Positions 8,857 through 17,769 are shown, counted from the first letter of the stretch. The stretch is DNA of 64,000 nucleotides from Cyclobacteriaceae bacterium (GCA_016787665.1 JAEUUC010000007.1:248001-312000); one strand, 5' to 3'. Numbers and translations are program-made. Notes: generated by a model from the sequence alone, not told the origin.

Positions 8857-10755
8857 ATGATGCTGTCTGAAAGTCCTGAAAAAATTCCGACCCGTGTTTT
8901 CGAGAGTTCCGAGAAAGCCTCCGTTTTTGTTGCTCAGCAGATCGCTGCTCTTATTAAGCAACGCCAGCGAGAAAAGAAGATGTGTGTATTGGGATTGGCC
9001 ACAGGCTCCACGCCAACGCGCGTTTATGCTGAATTGGTCGACCTGCACAAGAAGGGGCTAAGCTTCCGGAATGTGATCACGTTTAACCTCGATGAGTACT
9101 ACCCGATGCAGCCCAAATCGCTCCAGAGTTATGTGCGCTTTATGCATGAGTTGCTGTTTGATCATATCGATATCCTTCCGTCAAACATCCACATCCCCGA
9201 TGGCACGTTAACTAAAGATAAGGTCGGTGCCTTCTGCAAAGCGTATGAGAAAAAAATTGCCGAAGCCGGAGGGATTGATATTCAAATTCTGGGTGTTGGG
9301 CGCACGGGTCACATCGGCTTCAACGAGCCGGGATCTTCCGAGCGGTCTGTTACCCGCATGATTACGTTGGATCAGGTTACCAGAGTGGATGCAGCCAGCG
9401 ACTTTTTTGGTGAGGAGAATGTACCCCGCAACGCTATTACCATGGGTGTGGGCACCATCTTGCGCGCCCGGCAAATCTTTATGATGGCCTGGGGCGAAGG
9501 CAAAGCACCGGTGATCCAACGGGCCGTGGAAGGGCCAATCACCGATCAGATTCCGTCTACTTTCCTGCAGCGCCACCCCAACACCCTCGTGGTGCTTGAT
9601 CAGGCGGCCGCCTCTAACCTGACGCGTATCAAAACACCATGGTTACTGGATTCATGCCAGTGGGATGACCGGCTGTTGCGCAAGGCCGTGGTTTGGTTAT
9701 GTCAAACCGTGAAGAAGCCGATACTCAAACTTACCAATCAGGATTATACGGAACATGGCATGTCGGATGTGATCCATGAATGGGGCTCGGCCTATAACGT
9801 GAACATCAAAATTTTCAATGAGCTCCAACGCACAATTACAGGTTGGCCGGGTGGTAAGCCGAAGGCAGATGATGCCAACCGGCCCGAGCGCGCTAAGCCA
9901 TTTCCGAAACGCGTGGTGATCTTCAGCCCGCACCCGGACGATGATGTGATCTCGATGGGGGGCACCTTTATTCGCCTGGTGGATCAGGGCCATGAGGTGC
10001 ATGTGGCCTACCAAACCTCGGGTAACATTGCGGTGTTCGATGATGACGCCATACGGTTTGCTGATTTCGTCAGGGATTTTAACGAAGCCTTCGGCTTGAA
10101 GAAGGCCGATGCTGAGAAGTTCTACAAAAAGATTGTAAAGTCGATCAAAGACAAGAAACCCGGCCAGGTGGACACCCCCGAGGTTTTAACAATCAAGGGA
10201 TTGATTCGCAGGGGTGAGGCCAAAGCAGGCTGCCGCTACACGGGCATTCCGGACTCCCAGGCGCATTTTTTGGACATGCCTTTTTATGAGACCGGGAAGG
10301 TAAAGAAGAAGCCGCTGAGCAAACAGGACATTCAACTCATCGTTGACTTGCTCGAGCAGATCAAGCCACATCAGATCTACGCTGCGGGCGACCTTTCGGA
10401 CCCGCATGGCACGCACCGCGTCTGTCTGGCCGCCATTTTTGAAGCCGTCAGTCGCCTGAAGCGCAAGCCTTGGATGAAGGATTGTTACGTGTGGTTGTAC
10501 CGGGGGGCCTGGCAGGAGTGGGACATTGACCAGATTGAAATGGCTGTTCCGCTCAGCCCGGATGAACTGCTGCGCAAACGCAAAGCGGTGTTCAAGCATC
10601 AGTCACAAAAAGACAGTGCGTTATTCCCGGGCAACGATGCCCGCGAGTTTTGGGTGAGGGCAGAGGACCGGAACCATGCCACGGCAGCAGCCTATAACCA
10701 ACTGGGTTTGGCCGAGTATGAGGCCATTGAGGCGTTTGTACGACATAAATTTTAG
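8857..10755 (+). CDS. nagB: Glucosamine-6-phosphate deaminase fused to a PIG-L/LmbE-like domain
   Basis: The N-terminal half (about residues 10-290) is NagB, which converts glucosamine-6-phosphate to fructose-6-phosphate and ammonia. Motifs seen are ATGSTPT (49-54), FNLDEYYP with the catalytic Asp79, and GVGRTGHIGFNEPGS, which supplies His152 and Glu157. The position of E. coli Asp141 is Thr150 here. The C-terminal half (about residues 345-632) starts VVIFSPHPDDDVISMGG, the zinc-binding signature of PIG-L/LmbE N-deacetylases. The fusion recurs in Bacteroidota, and the function of the second half is not settled. The 632-residue length is more than twice that of a stand-alone NagB. It lies 21 bases after anmK. 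Confidence 0.92.
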   Translation: MMLSESPEKIPTRVFESSEKASVFVAQQIAALIKQRQREKKMCVLGLATGSTPTRVYAELVDLHKKGLSFRNVITFNLDEYYPMQPKSLQSYVRFMHELLFDHIDILPSNIHIPDGTLTKDKVGAFCKAYEKKIAEAGGIDIQILGVGRTGHIGFNEPGSSERSVTRMITLDQVTRVDAASDFFGEENVPRNAITMGVGTILRARQIFMMAWGEGKAPVIQRAVEGPITDQIPSTFLQRHPNTLVVLDQAAASNLTRIKTPWLLDSCQWDDRLLRKAVVWLCQTVKKPILKLTNQDYTEHGMSDVIHEWGSAYNVNIKIFNELQRTITGWPGGKPKADDANRPERAKPFPKRVVIFSPHPDDDVISMGGTFIRLVDQGHEVHVAYQTSGNIAVFDDDAIRFADFVRDFNEAFGLKKADAEKFYKKIVKSIKDKKPGQVDTPEVLTIKGLIRRGEAKAGCRYTGIPDSQAHFLDMPFYETGKVKKKPLSKQDIQLIVDLLEQIKPHQIYAAGDLSDPHGTHRVCLAAIFEAVSRLKRKPWMKDCYVWLYRGAWQEWDIDQIEMAVPLSPDELLRKRKAVFKHQSQKDSALFPGNDAREFWVRAEDRNHATAAAYNQLGLAEYEAIEAFVRHKF

Positions 10756-10761
10756 CTTGGG

Positions 10762-11529
10762 ATGAAACTGATTTCCTGGAATGTAAATGGCATCAGGGCC
10801 ATTGTGAAAAAGGGTTTTCTGGACAGCGTGGCAAGCATGAATCCTGACATAATGTGTTTGCAAGAGACCAAGGCCGGTGAGGATGAAGCAGCGGAAACGC
10901 TGAAAGCCCTCAGCGGATATCAGGTTTTTGTCAATTCATCTAAGGCACGGAAGGGTTACAGCGGCACTGCGATAGTAACGCGCACGGAGCCGCTGAATGT
11001 TACCTATGATATGGCGATGGATGAGTTCGATCAGGAGGGGCGCGTAATTACTGCTGAGTTTGTGGATTACTTCGTGGTGACGGTGTACACACCCAATTCG
11101 GGCGAGGGCTTGTCACGATTGGATTACCGGGAACGCTGGGATAGCGAGTTTAGCTATTACGTGAACTGGCTTCGTAAGCGAAAGCCGGTAATCGTCTGTG
11201 GCGATTTCAATGTCGCGCACCAGGCCATCGATATCGCGCGGCCGAAGGAGAACTACAACCTATCGGCCGGCTATACGCAACGCGAAATAGACGGGTTCAC
11301 GCGGTTATTGGAGACCGGTTTCATCGATACGTTCCGTGCGTTGCATCCGGAAGAAGTGAAATACACCTATTGGAACTATGTGACGAGCGGCCGCGAGCGC
11401 AACGTGGGCTGGCGTATCGATCATTTTTTGGTGGATGAACGTTTGCGGCAACACGTGAAGGAGGCGATGATCTTTAACGAGCACCACGGCTCCGATCACT
11501 GCCCGGTCGGATTGGTCGTAAGTATTTAG
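10762..11529 (+). CDS. xth: Exodeoxyribonuclease III
   Basis: This is an ExoIII-type AP endonuclease and 3'-5' exonuclease of base-excision repair. The full endonuclease/exonuclease/phosphatase motif set is present: SWNVNGIRA (5-13), CLQETKA with the metal-binding Glu near residue 35, GDFNVAH near residue 150, WRIDHFLV near residue 218 and the terminal SDHCPVGL with the catalytic His. The length of 255 residues is typical. It starts 6 bases after nagB, so it may ride on the anmK-nagB transcript although its function is unrelated. Its stop codon overlaps the stop of convergent murA at 11526-11529. Confidence 0.96.
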   Translation: MKLISWNVNGIRAIVKKGFLDSVASMNPDIMCLQETKAGEDEAAETLKALSGYQVFVNSSKARKGYSGTAIVTRTEPLNVTYDMAMDEFDQEGRVITAEFVDYFVVTVYTPNSGEGLSRLDYRERWDSEFSYYVNWLRKRKPVIVCGDFNVAHQAIDIARPKENYNLSAGYTQREIDGFTRLLETGFIDTFRALHPEEVKYTYWNYVTSGRERNVGWRIDHFLVDERLRQHVKEAMIFNEHHGSDHCPVGLVVSI

Positions 11530-12830
11530 GCCCGTTGAATTTGTGCCCCCAGCTTTTGAAGGCGACCCTCAATGTTCTGATAGCCCCGATCGATTTGTTC
11601 TACGTTTGAAATTTCACTTTCACCGCTGGCCGAGAGGGCAGCAATAAGCAAGGCCACGCCTGCGCGTATGTCGGGCGATGACATTTTGATGCCGCGAAGA
11701 GCCTGTTTTCGGTCTAACCCGATAACGGTAGCGCGGTGCGGGTCACACAAGATGATTTGGGCGCCCATATCGATCAGTTTATCAACAAAAAACAGCCGGC
11801 TTTCAAACATTTTTTGGTGAATGAGCACCGTGCCTTTGGCCTGTGTGGCCACCACCAGCACAATGCTCAATAAATCTGGCGTGAATCCCGGCCAAGGGGC
11901 ATCGGCCACGGTCAAGATGGAGCCGTCAATGAATGTTTCAATCTCGTACCGTTCTTGGGCGGGGATAAAAATGTCGTCACCCCTGAATTCCATTTTGATA
12001 CCGAGCCTTCGAAAAATTTCCGGAATAATGCCCAGCATGTCAATGCGGCAATTCTTGATGGTGATTTCGGATTGCGTCATGGCCGCCAGCCCGATGAAGC
12101 TTCCGATCTCAATCATGTCCGGAAGGATGGTGTGCTCGGTGCCGCGCAGGCCTTCTACGCCTTCAATTTCGAGTAAGTTAGATCCGATGCCGGTGATGCG
12201 TGCCCCCATGCGGTTGAGCATGGTGCACAGTTGTTGGAGATAAGGCTCACAGGCCGCGTTGTAGAGGGTGGTTTTGCCCTTGGCCATTACAGCCGCCATC
12301 ACGATGTTGGCCGTACCCGTCACGGAGGCTTCGTCCAGCAACATGTATTTGCCCGTTAAGTGCGAGGCATCAATATGAAACAGGTTGCCGTCCGTTTCAT
12401 ACCGGAACTTGGCCCCCAGGTTTTGAAACCCGAGGAAATGCGTATCAAGCCTGCGCCTGCCAATTTTGTCACCACCCGGTTTGGGGATGCTGGCTTTTCC
12501 AAAGCGCGCCAGAATAGGGCCCAGGAGCATAACCGAACCACGCAAGGCCGCAGCCTTTTTCCGGTACGTGTCGGATTGCAAAAAGTCGGTATCAATGTTG
12601 GAAGCGGTGAACCGATACGAGCCCGGTTTTAGTTTTTCTACCGTGCAACCCAGGTCGCCAATCAACTCAATGAGTTTGTTGACATCCAGAATATCGGGAA
12701 CATTATGAATCGTAACGGGTTCGGCCGTCAACAAGACAGCACAAAGTACCTGTAGGGCTTCGTTCTTGGCGCCTTGCGGGACAATCTCACCGGATAGTTT
12801 CTTCCCGCCTTTAATGCGGAATACACTCAT
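11526..12830 (-). CDS. murA: UDP-N-acetylglucosamine 1-carboxyvinyltransferase, Cys-to-Asp type
   Basis: MurA transfers enolpyruvate from PEP to UDP-GlcNAc, the first committed step of peptidoglycan synthesis in the cytoplasm. Residues Lys22-Asn23 (GAKNEAL) and the LRGSVMLLGPILARFG block are intact. The active-site loop reads PKPGGDKIGRRRLDTH: Asp121 (codon GAC, 12470-12468) occupies the place of E. coli Cys115, the residue alkylated by fosfomycin. The same change occurs naturally in Mycobacterium and Chlamydia MurA, and it keeps activity while giving resistance. Length (434) is normal. The start codon overlaps the stop of the upstream DUF4290 gene (12827-12830), indicating translational coupling. 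Confidence 0.96.
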   Translation of the reverse strand: MSVFRIKGGKKLSGEIVPQGAKNEALQVLCAVLLTAEPVTIHNVPDILDVNKLIELIGDLGCTVEKLKPGSYRFTASNIDTDFLQSDTYRKKAAALRGSVMLLGPILARFGKASIPKPGGDKIGRRRLDTHFLGFQNLGAKFRYETDGNLFHIDASHLTGKYMLLDEASVTGTANIVMAAVMAKGKTTLYNAACEPYLQQLCTMLNRMGARITGIGSNLLEIEGVEGLRGTEHTILPDMIEIGSFIGLAAMTQSEITIKNCRIDMLGIIPEIFRRLGIKMEFRGDDIFIPAQERYEIETFIDGSILTVADAPWPGFTPDLLSIVLVVATQAKGTVLIHQKMFESRLFFVDKLIDMGAQIILCDPHRATVIGLDRKQALRGIKMSSPDIRAGVALLIAALSASGESEISNVEQIDRGYQNIEGRLQKLGAQIQRA

Positions 12831-13501
12831 GAGTCGCGCCTGCGGTGTGGGTTATGTCGGTTCTTATTGAAAGGGCGTTTGCCCTGATGACGTTGTCCGC
12901 CACCACCTTGCCCATGCTGGAAAGGCTTCTTCTTGTCGCGGTAGAGTTTTTCAAACAGGTTGTCCTCGCGCACTTTCTCAATGTTCATGGTCAACTGGCC
13001 GTCCGACATGGCTTTGATGTCTTTCAAAATCACGGAGTCATCCAGTATCTCCTTGTTCCAGTTGCTGTAGAACGTTTTCATTAATTTGCCGAGGTAGATA
13101 ACGGCTTCTTCCTTGTCTTTGATGGTTTCGTCTTTCAACACTTCCTTCACCAGGCGCTCAATATTTTTACCATAATGCTTCCACCGCACATTTTCCTGCG
13201 GATAGGGCATGCGCTTAGGCTTTTTGAAGAGAATATCCCGCTCGGGCATCGGGTACGGACTGTTAATGTCCATGTCAAAATCGGCAATAACGAAAAGATC
13301 ATCCCACATGCGCTGAGGATTTTCCTGGTTGTCTTTGCCTACGGGGGCCAGCTGCTTAATCAGTTCGAGCAGCGTGGTTGCCATTTCGGTTCGTTTTTCC
13401 TTATCGGGAACCGACCGGATGTAATCAACCAGTTTTTGAACATTGCGGCCATACTCTTTTAGAATAATGGGGGACCGCTGGGAGTTGTATTCGCCTATCA
13501 T
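12827..13501 (-). CDS. DUF4290 family protein
   Basis: The N-terminus MIGEYNSQRSPIILKEYGRN is characteristic of DUF4290, a Bacteroidota-specific family of unknown function. It is a predominantly helical cytosolic protein with no signal peptide. The C-terminal 35 residues or so are strongly basic and Gly/Gln/His-rich (GQGGGGQRHQGKRPFNKNR), a disordered tail like those of RNA-binding proteins; this last point is inference. I chose ATG 13501 over GTG 13519. The ATGA overlap with murA suggests coupled translation, so a link to cell-wall synthesis is plausible but unproven. Confidence 0.85.
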   Translation of the reverse strand: MIGEYNSQRSPIILKEYGRNVQKLVDYIRSVPDKEKRTEMATTLLELIKQLAPVGKDNQENPQRMWDDLFVIADFDMDINSPYPMPERDILFKKPKRMPYPQENVRWKHYGKNIERLVKEVLKDETIKDKEEAVIYLGKLMKTFYSNWNKEILDDSVILKDIKAMSDGQLTMNIEKVREDNLFEKLYRDKKKPFQHGQGGGGQRHQGKRPFNKNRHNPHRRRDS

Positions 13502-13538
13502 GTGAGTTTGCGGGTACACTGCTCAAGAAATGTTGAGC

Positions 13539-15797
13539 TTAGTTATCGTGTATTCGAAGTTTAGCAAAGCTAAGTAATAATGTCTTCTCCCCAAAATCAT
13601 CGAACCGGATGTGGGCCTTTCGGTCAGCCCCCGAATTATCCATTTTGAGCACCGTGCCGAATCCAAACTTGGGGTGCTCCACTTTCATACCCTCTTGAAG
13701 GCCGGACGTGTCACTGGGCTTGAAATCCGCAGAGGGTTTGTAAGCCGAGGGCTTGGCCACGGGTTGTGAGGCCAGTGTTTTGCGCATGCCGCTCACAAAG
13801 CTTCGGGCAAAGTCGGGGTGGGGCGCGGCTGGTTCTGATCCCCGGAACTTCGTACTTACCTTAATAAAGCTTGAATCGATGTCATCCAGGAAACGGCTGG
13901 GTTCGCAGTTTTTGAGTCGGCCGAAGCGATAGCGGGTAAGGGCATAGGAGAGGAACACTTTCTTTTGTGCCCGTGTAATGGCCACGTAGAACAATCGCCT
14001 TTCTTCTTCCAGCTCGGCCCGGCTGCTCAACATGAGTTGCGAAGGAAAGAGATCTTCCTCCATGCCCACGATGTACACGTGTTTGAACTCCAACCCCTTG
14101 GCCATGTGAATGGTCATCAGGGTCACCTTGTCCGGGTCATTGTCTTTATCTTCATCCTGACCCGTGATGAGTGAAACTTCCTGAAGAAAAGCGGCCAGGC
14201 TTTTATCGGTGCGCTCGGGGTCATCCACGAATTCCTTGATGGCATTCAGCAATTCCTGCACGTTCTCGTACCGGCTCAGCCCTTCAACGGTTTTATCTTC
14301 ATAGAGCTCACGCAGCAAACCCGATGATTTGGCGATGTCGGCCGCGGCTTCATAGGCGTCTTTGGTTTGAATGTCCAGGGCAAATCGCTTGATCAGGGCA
14401 ACGAAATCTTCGATAGGCCCGGCTGCCCGCCCGCCTATGAAGTGCGTGATGTTCTGAATTACTTCCCAGATGGAAATGGCGTGGTCGTTTGCAGCCACAA
14501 TAATCTTGTCCACCGTTGAATCGCCAATGCCCCGCTTGGGTAAGTTGATGATTCTTCGAAACGAAGCTTCGTCTTGCTGATTGATCGCAAACCGCAGGTA
14601 GGCAAGCAGGTCCTTGATTTCCTTTCGTTGGTAGAATGACAGACCGCCCACCACTTTGTACTTGATGTTAACTCTGCGCAAGGCTTCTTCAATCGCGCGG
14701 CTCTGACTGTTGGTGCGGTACAAAATAACAAAGTCACTGAAGCGTGCCTGCTGTTGCATCTTTTCCTCAAAAATGGAACTGGCCACCAGCTTGCCTTCTT
14801 CGTTATCCGACACTGCCTTGATTAACTCAATGGGGTTGCCTTGTTCGTTGGCTGTCCAGATGTTTTTGGGCAGTTGTGCCTTGTTTTTGGCGATGACGGA
14901 ATTAGCCGCTTCAACAATGGTTTTGGTGGAGCGATAGTTTTGCTCCAGCTTGATGATCCGTAAATCGGGGTAGTCCTTTTCGAAATTCAGAATGTTGGAA
15001 ATATCTGCCCCGCGGAAGGCGTAAATGCTTTGGGCATCGTCACCCACCACACAGACGTTTTGGCGTACTGCCGCCAGTTTACGGATGATGTAATACTGGC
15101 AGAGGTTAGTATCCTGAAACTCGTCTACCAACACATAATGGATGCGGTGTTGGTATTTGTTGAGTACGTCCAGATGCTCCTTAAACAATTTATCGGTATT
15201 AAAGAGCAGGTCGTCAAAATCCATGGCACCCGACTTGAAGCATCGGAGTGCGTAGTTTTTGTAGATGTTGCCAATTTCGGGACGCATATTCCCCGCATCA
15301 TCTCCGGTAATCATGGGGTTCGCCAGGTACTCCTGCCAGCCGATGAGCCGGTTCTTGGCGGAGGAGATCCGGTTGTACACCACGTTGGCTTTGTACTGGG
15401 TTTCATCCAGCCCCATCTCTTTCACAATAGACTTGATCAACGACTTGGAATCGTCTGTGTCGTAGATGGTGAAGGTGTTCGGGTAGCCGAGGTGGTGGGC
15501 TTCCGCGCGCAGAATTCGGGCAAACACGGAGTGGAAAGTACCCATCCACAGGTTGCGGGCATCGGCCCCCACCACGCGTTCGATCCGTTCGCGCATCTCT
15601 CTAGCCGCCTTGTTGGTAAACGTCAGCGCCATGATGTTAAACGGGTCTACCTGCTGACTGTGGATGAGGTGGGCGATACGATAGGTCAGCACGCGGGTTT
15701 TGCCCGAGCCGGCACCGGCAATCAGCATACAGGGCCCCTCGGTGTTGATCACGCCCTCGCGCTGGGGTGGGTTAAGGTTATCGAGATATTCTACCAT
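13539..15797 (-). CDS. UvrD/PcrA-type ATP-dependent DNA helicase
   Basis: A superfamily 1A 3'-5' DNA helicase for repair and replication-fork maintenance. Seen in order: the Q-motif LNPPQREGVI, Walker A AGAGSGKTRVL near residue 32, VDEFQDTN near residue 222, GDDAQSIYAFRGAD near residue 245, QNYRST, VTLMTIHMAKGLEF near residue 560 and VAITRAQKKVFLSYA near residue 605. The C-terminal PcrA/UvrD beta-domain (GMKVEHPKFGFGTV) is also present, a region that binds RNA polymerase in PcrA. Length is typical. I chose ATG 15797 rather than an in-frame TTG at 15812. It is divergent from the DUF4442 gene, with only 90 bases between starts. Confidence 0.95.
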   Translation of the reverse strand: MVEYLDNLNPPQREGVINTEGPCMLIAGAGSGKTRVLTYRIAHLIHSQQVDPFNIMALTFTNKAAREMRERIERVVGADARNLWMGTFHSVFARILRAEAHHLGYPNTFTIYDTDDSKSLIKSIVKEMGLDETQYKANVVYNRISSAKNRLIGWQEYLANPMITGDDAGNMRPEIGNIYKNYALRCFKSGAMDFDDLLFNTDKLFKEHLDVLNKYQHRIHYVLVDEFQDTNLCQYYIIRKLAAVRQNVCVVGDDAQSIYAFRGADISNILNFEKDYPDLRIIKLEQNYRSTKTIVEAANSVIAKNKAQLPKNIWTANEQGNPIELIKAVSDNEEGKLVASSIFEEKMQQQARFSDFVILYRTNSQSRAIEEALRRVNIKYKVVGGLSFYQRKEIKDLLAYLRFAINQQDEASFRRIINLPKRGIGDSTVDKIIVAANDHAISIWEVIQNITHFIGGRAAGPIEDFVALIKRFALDIQTKDAYEAAADIAKSSGLLRELYEDKTVEGLSRYENVQELLNAIKEFVDDPERTDKSLAAFLQEVSLITGQDEDKDNDPDKVTLMTIHMAKGLEFKHVYIVGMEEDLFPSQLMLSSRAELEEERRLFYVAITRAQKKVFLSYALTRYRFGRLKNCEPSRFLDDIDSSFIKVSTKFRGSEPAAPHPDFARSFVSGMRKTLASQPVAKPSAYKPSADFKPSDTSGLQEGMKVEHPKFGFGTVLKMDNSGADRKAHIRFDDFGEKTLLLSFAKLRIHDN

Positions 15798-15830
15798 GGA
15801 AATGCCCTGCAAGTTACGTGCTGCTCAACA

Positions 15831-15859
15831 TTTGGCTATCTGCCCAGCGAATAATTTTG
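15831..15859 (+). promoter_or_regulatory. Promoter of the DUF4442 gene
   Basis: TTTG at 15831-15834 and TAATTTTG at 15852-15859 are separated by 17 bases, at the short end of the Bacteroidota spacing range. The -7 box ends 28 bases before the ATG at 15888. Confidence 0.55.
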
Positions 15860-15887
15860 CGCATCTTTCTGCCGAAAGTGAGGGAAA

Positions 15888-16415
15888 ATGAAACTGTCAT
15901 TTTTACAAACCGATAAAACAGAGTCAGTTAAGAGCTGGTGGTTCCGGACTTTGATGAACTGGTACCCGATGTATTTCGGCACAGGGGGAAAAATCGTATT
16001 CTGGTCGGCCGACTCCCATGAAGTGCACGTTCGTTTGCGGCTCAACCTCTGGACGTACAACTATGTGGGTACCATCTTTGGCGGCAGCATGTTCTCTGCC
16101 TCTGATCCATTTTACATGGTGATGTTGCTCAAGGTATTGGGACCCAACTACGTGGTATGGGACAAATCAGCCAGCATCCGTTTCCGAAAACCCGGGCGGT
16201 CCAGCCTTTACGCCCGCTACCTGCTCACGGCCGCAGATATCGAAGCGATTAAGTCGGGTGTTCAGCAGGGAGGGGAGTTTCATCGGAATTTTGTGATTCA
16301 ATGGGTCAATGCAAAGGGTGTAGTGCATGCGGAAATTGAGCGGTTATGCTACATTGCCGACAAGACCTGGTACGAAAAGAAAAAGGGCGAGAGCCAGCGG
16401 ACCAGACTCGAGTAA
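15888..16415 (+). CDS. DUF4442 protein (hotdog-fold thioesterase-like)
   Basis: The 175-residue protein fits DUF4442, related to PaaI-type hotdog thioesterases. The typical segment is TIFGGSMFSASDPFYMVML (about residues 62-80), corresponding to the central helix of the hotdog fold with its small-residue and acidic positions. The DKSASIRFRKPG segment follows. No signal peptide is present. The natural substrate is unknown; acyl-CoA hydrolysis is an inference from fold. It is the first gene of a likely two-gene unit with the DUF3109 gene, 13 bases downstream. Confidence 0.83.
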   Translation: MKLSFLQTDKTESVKSWWFRTLMNWYPMYFGTGGKIVFWSADSHEVHVRLRLNLWTYNYVGTIFGGSMFSASDPFYMVMLLKVLGPNYVVWDKSASIRFRKPGRSSLYARYLLTAADIEAIKSGVQQGGEFHRNFVIQWVNAKGVVHAEIERLCYIADKTWYEKKKGESQRTRLE

Positions 16416-16428
16416 AACGAAGTAAACT

Positions 16429-17025
16429 ATGATGAGAGTAGGAGAGGTGTTGGTTTCGGATGATATCCGAAGTGTGGAATTTGTTTGCCACCTGGAAAAA
16501 TGCAAGGGCGCCTGTTGTGTAGAGGGTGAGTTGGGCGCGCCATTGGATGAGGACGAATTACCGGTGATGCGGGAGATTCAGCAGGCGGTGCAACCCTACC
16601 TGACGGATGAGGGCAAAAAGGCTATTGCTGAGCAGGGGCCGTACATCCTCGATGAAGATGGTGATTATTCTACTCCCACCATTGGAGGGCGGGAATGCGC
16701 CTATGCATTGTACGATGACCGCGGCATTTTGAAATGCGGCATTGAGCAGGCCTACCTCGATGGCAAGATCAAATTCAGGAAGCCGATTTCCTGCCACTTG
16801 TACCCCATTCGCATAACCAAAAAGAAGGACTTTGAGGCGGTGAACTATCACAAGTGGGGCATTTGCTCGGCCGCTTGTGCCTATGGTAAGTCGCTGCAAG
16901 TGCCGCTGTATCAGTTCCTCAAAGATCCGCTCGTGCGGAAATATGGTGAAGATTGGTATCGCCAATTGGTGACGGCCATTGAGGAGAATCCGGCACCCGC
17001 GAAAAAGAAAAAGCCTTCCCGGTAG
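16429..17025 (+). CDS. DUF3109 family cysteine-rich protein
   Basis: The protein has a distinctive cysteine layout: [20 protein letters not shown] (residues 23-42), a middle CAY and CGI pair, a SCHLYPIRI motif near residue 123, and [10 protein letters not shown] near residue 143. This resembles the cysteine-rich YkgJ/zinc- or iron-sulfur-binding families, so metal binding is likely. The DUF3109 assignment rests on overall pattern and its presence in Bacteroidota. The function is unknown. Two adjacent ATG codons (16429 and 16432) could each start it. The stop codon lies inside the loop region of the terminator at 17011-17033. Confidence 0.82.
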   Translation: MMRVGEVLVSDDIRSVEFVCHLEKCKGACCVEGELGAPLDEDELPVMREIQQAVQPYLTDEGKKAIAEQGPYILDEDGDYSTPTIGGRECAYALYDDRGILKCGIEQAYLDGKIKFRKPISCHLYPIRITKKKDFEAVNYHKWGICSAACAYGKSLQVPLYQFLKDPLVRKYGEDWYRQLVTAIEENPAPAKKKKPSR

Positions 17026-17033
17026 GAAGGCTT
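17011..17033. terminator. Bidirectional intrinsic terminator, DUF3109 / rplI
   Basis: A perfect 9-bp stem, AAGCCTTCC with GGAAGGCTT, closes a 5-base CGGTA loop. On the plus strand it is followed by TTCTGTTT. On the minus strand it is followed by the T-rich TTTTCTTTTTC, so it suits rplI best but can serve both genes. The stop codon of the plus-strand gene (17023-17025) is inside the hairpin. Confidence 0.8.
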
Positions 17034-17056
17034 TTCTGTTTGATTTCCGGTTCGGA

Positions 17057-17500
17057 TTACTCGGCAACCACTTTCACGGCAATCTCGTGCTTCACCTCTT
17101 TGTGGAGGTCGAGATTTACTTTGTAGGTTCCCAATTCCTTCGGAGTTTCTTTCAACACGATCTTTTTGCGATCGATGTCATAACCCTTGGCTTTGAGGGC
17201 ATCGGCAATCTGCGTGGAGGTAACAGCTCCGAAAATACGGCCTGATTCCCCTGCTTTTGTCCCGATTTCCAGCGTAAGGGCTCCAATCTTGGCAGCCAAA
17301 GCCTCGGCATCCGCCTTAATCTTGGCTGCTTTGTGGGCAGCCTGACGGGTGTTCTCGGCCATCATGCGCTTGTTGGACTCATTGGCGATTATAGCCACCC
17401 CATTCGGAATGAGGAAGTTTCGGCCATAACCCGGCTTCACCTTCACCACATCGTTTTTATAGCCCAAACCTTGTACGTCTTGCTTCAATATTACTTCCAT
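17057..17500 (-). CDS. rplI: 50S ribosomal protein L9
   Basis: L9 binds 23S rRNA at the base of the L1 stalk. The start MEVILKQDVQGLGYKNDVV and the segment VKPGYGRNFLIPNGVA (about 22-37) are the family signature. The central helix and C-terminal domain (GKxFGAVTSTQIADAL-like, here SGRIFGAVTSTQIADAL) are complete. At 147 residues it is of standard length. It is the last gene of the rpsF-rpsR-rplI operon, 17 bases after rpsR, and is followed by the intrinsic terminator at 17033-17011. Confidence 0.98.
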   Translation of the reverse strand: MEVILKQDVQGLGYKNDVVKVKPGYGRNFLIPNGVAIIANESNKRMMAENTRQAAHKAAKIKADAEALAAKIGALTLEIGTKAGESGRIFGAVTSTQIADALKAKGYDIDRKKIVLKETPKELGTYKVNLDLHKEVKHEIAVKVVAE

Positions 17501-17517
17501 GATGCTGTGCGTTTAAA

Positions 17518-17769
17518 TTACTTCAATGAATCGCCCAGGTACGGTAACAATGCCAGGTGGCGCGCGCGCTTAACGGCTTGCGTTACCTTCTTCTGGAACT
17601 TCCAGCTGGTGCCGGTTAGTCTGCGCGGAAGAAGCTTGCCCTGTTCGTTGATAAACTTCATCAGGAAGTCAGGATCCTTGTAATCAATGTACTTGATTCC
17701 ATTTTTTTTGAAGCGGCAGTACTTGGGTTTAATCTCTGCCCGCTTAATGGGTTCGTTCATCAGTGTCAT
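17518..17769 (-). CDS. rpsR: 30S ribosomal protein S18
   Basis: S18 sits on the platform of the small subunit beside S6. The core motif [20 protein letters not shown] followed by [10 protein letters not shown] is diagnostic; the basic C-terminal half ([19 protein letters not shown]) binds 16S rRNA. The length of 83 residues is normal. Its ATG overlaps the stop of rpsF by four bases (17766-17769). No ssb or priB gene lies between rpsF and rpsR, the arrangement seen in Bacteroidota rather than that of Firmicutes or enterobacteria. Confidence 0.98.
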   Translation of the reverse strand: MTLMNEPIKRAEIKPKYCRFKKNGIKYIDYKDPDFLMKFINEQGKLLPRRLTGTSWKFQKKVTQAVKRARHLALLPYLGDSLK

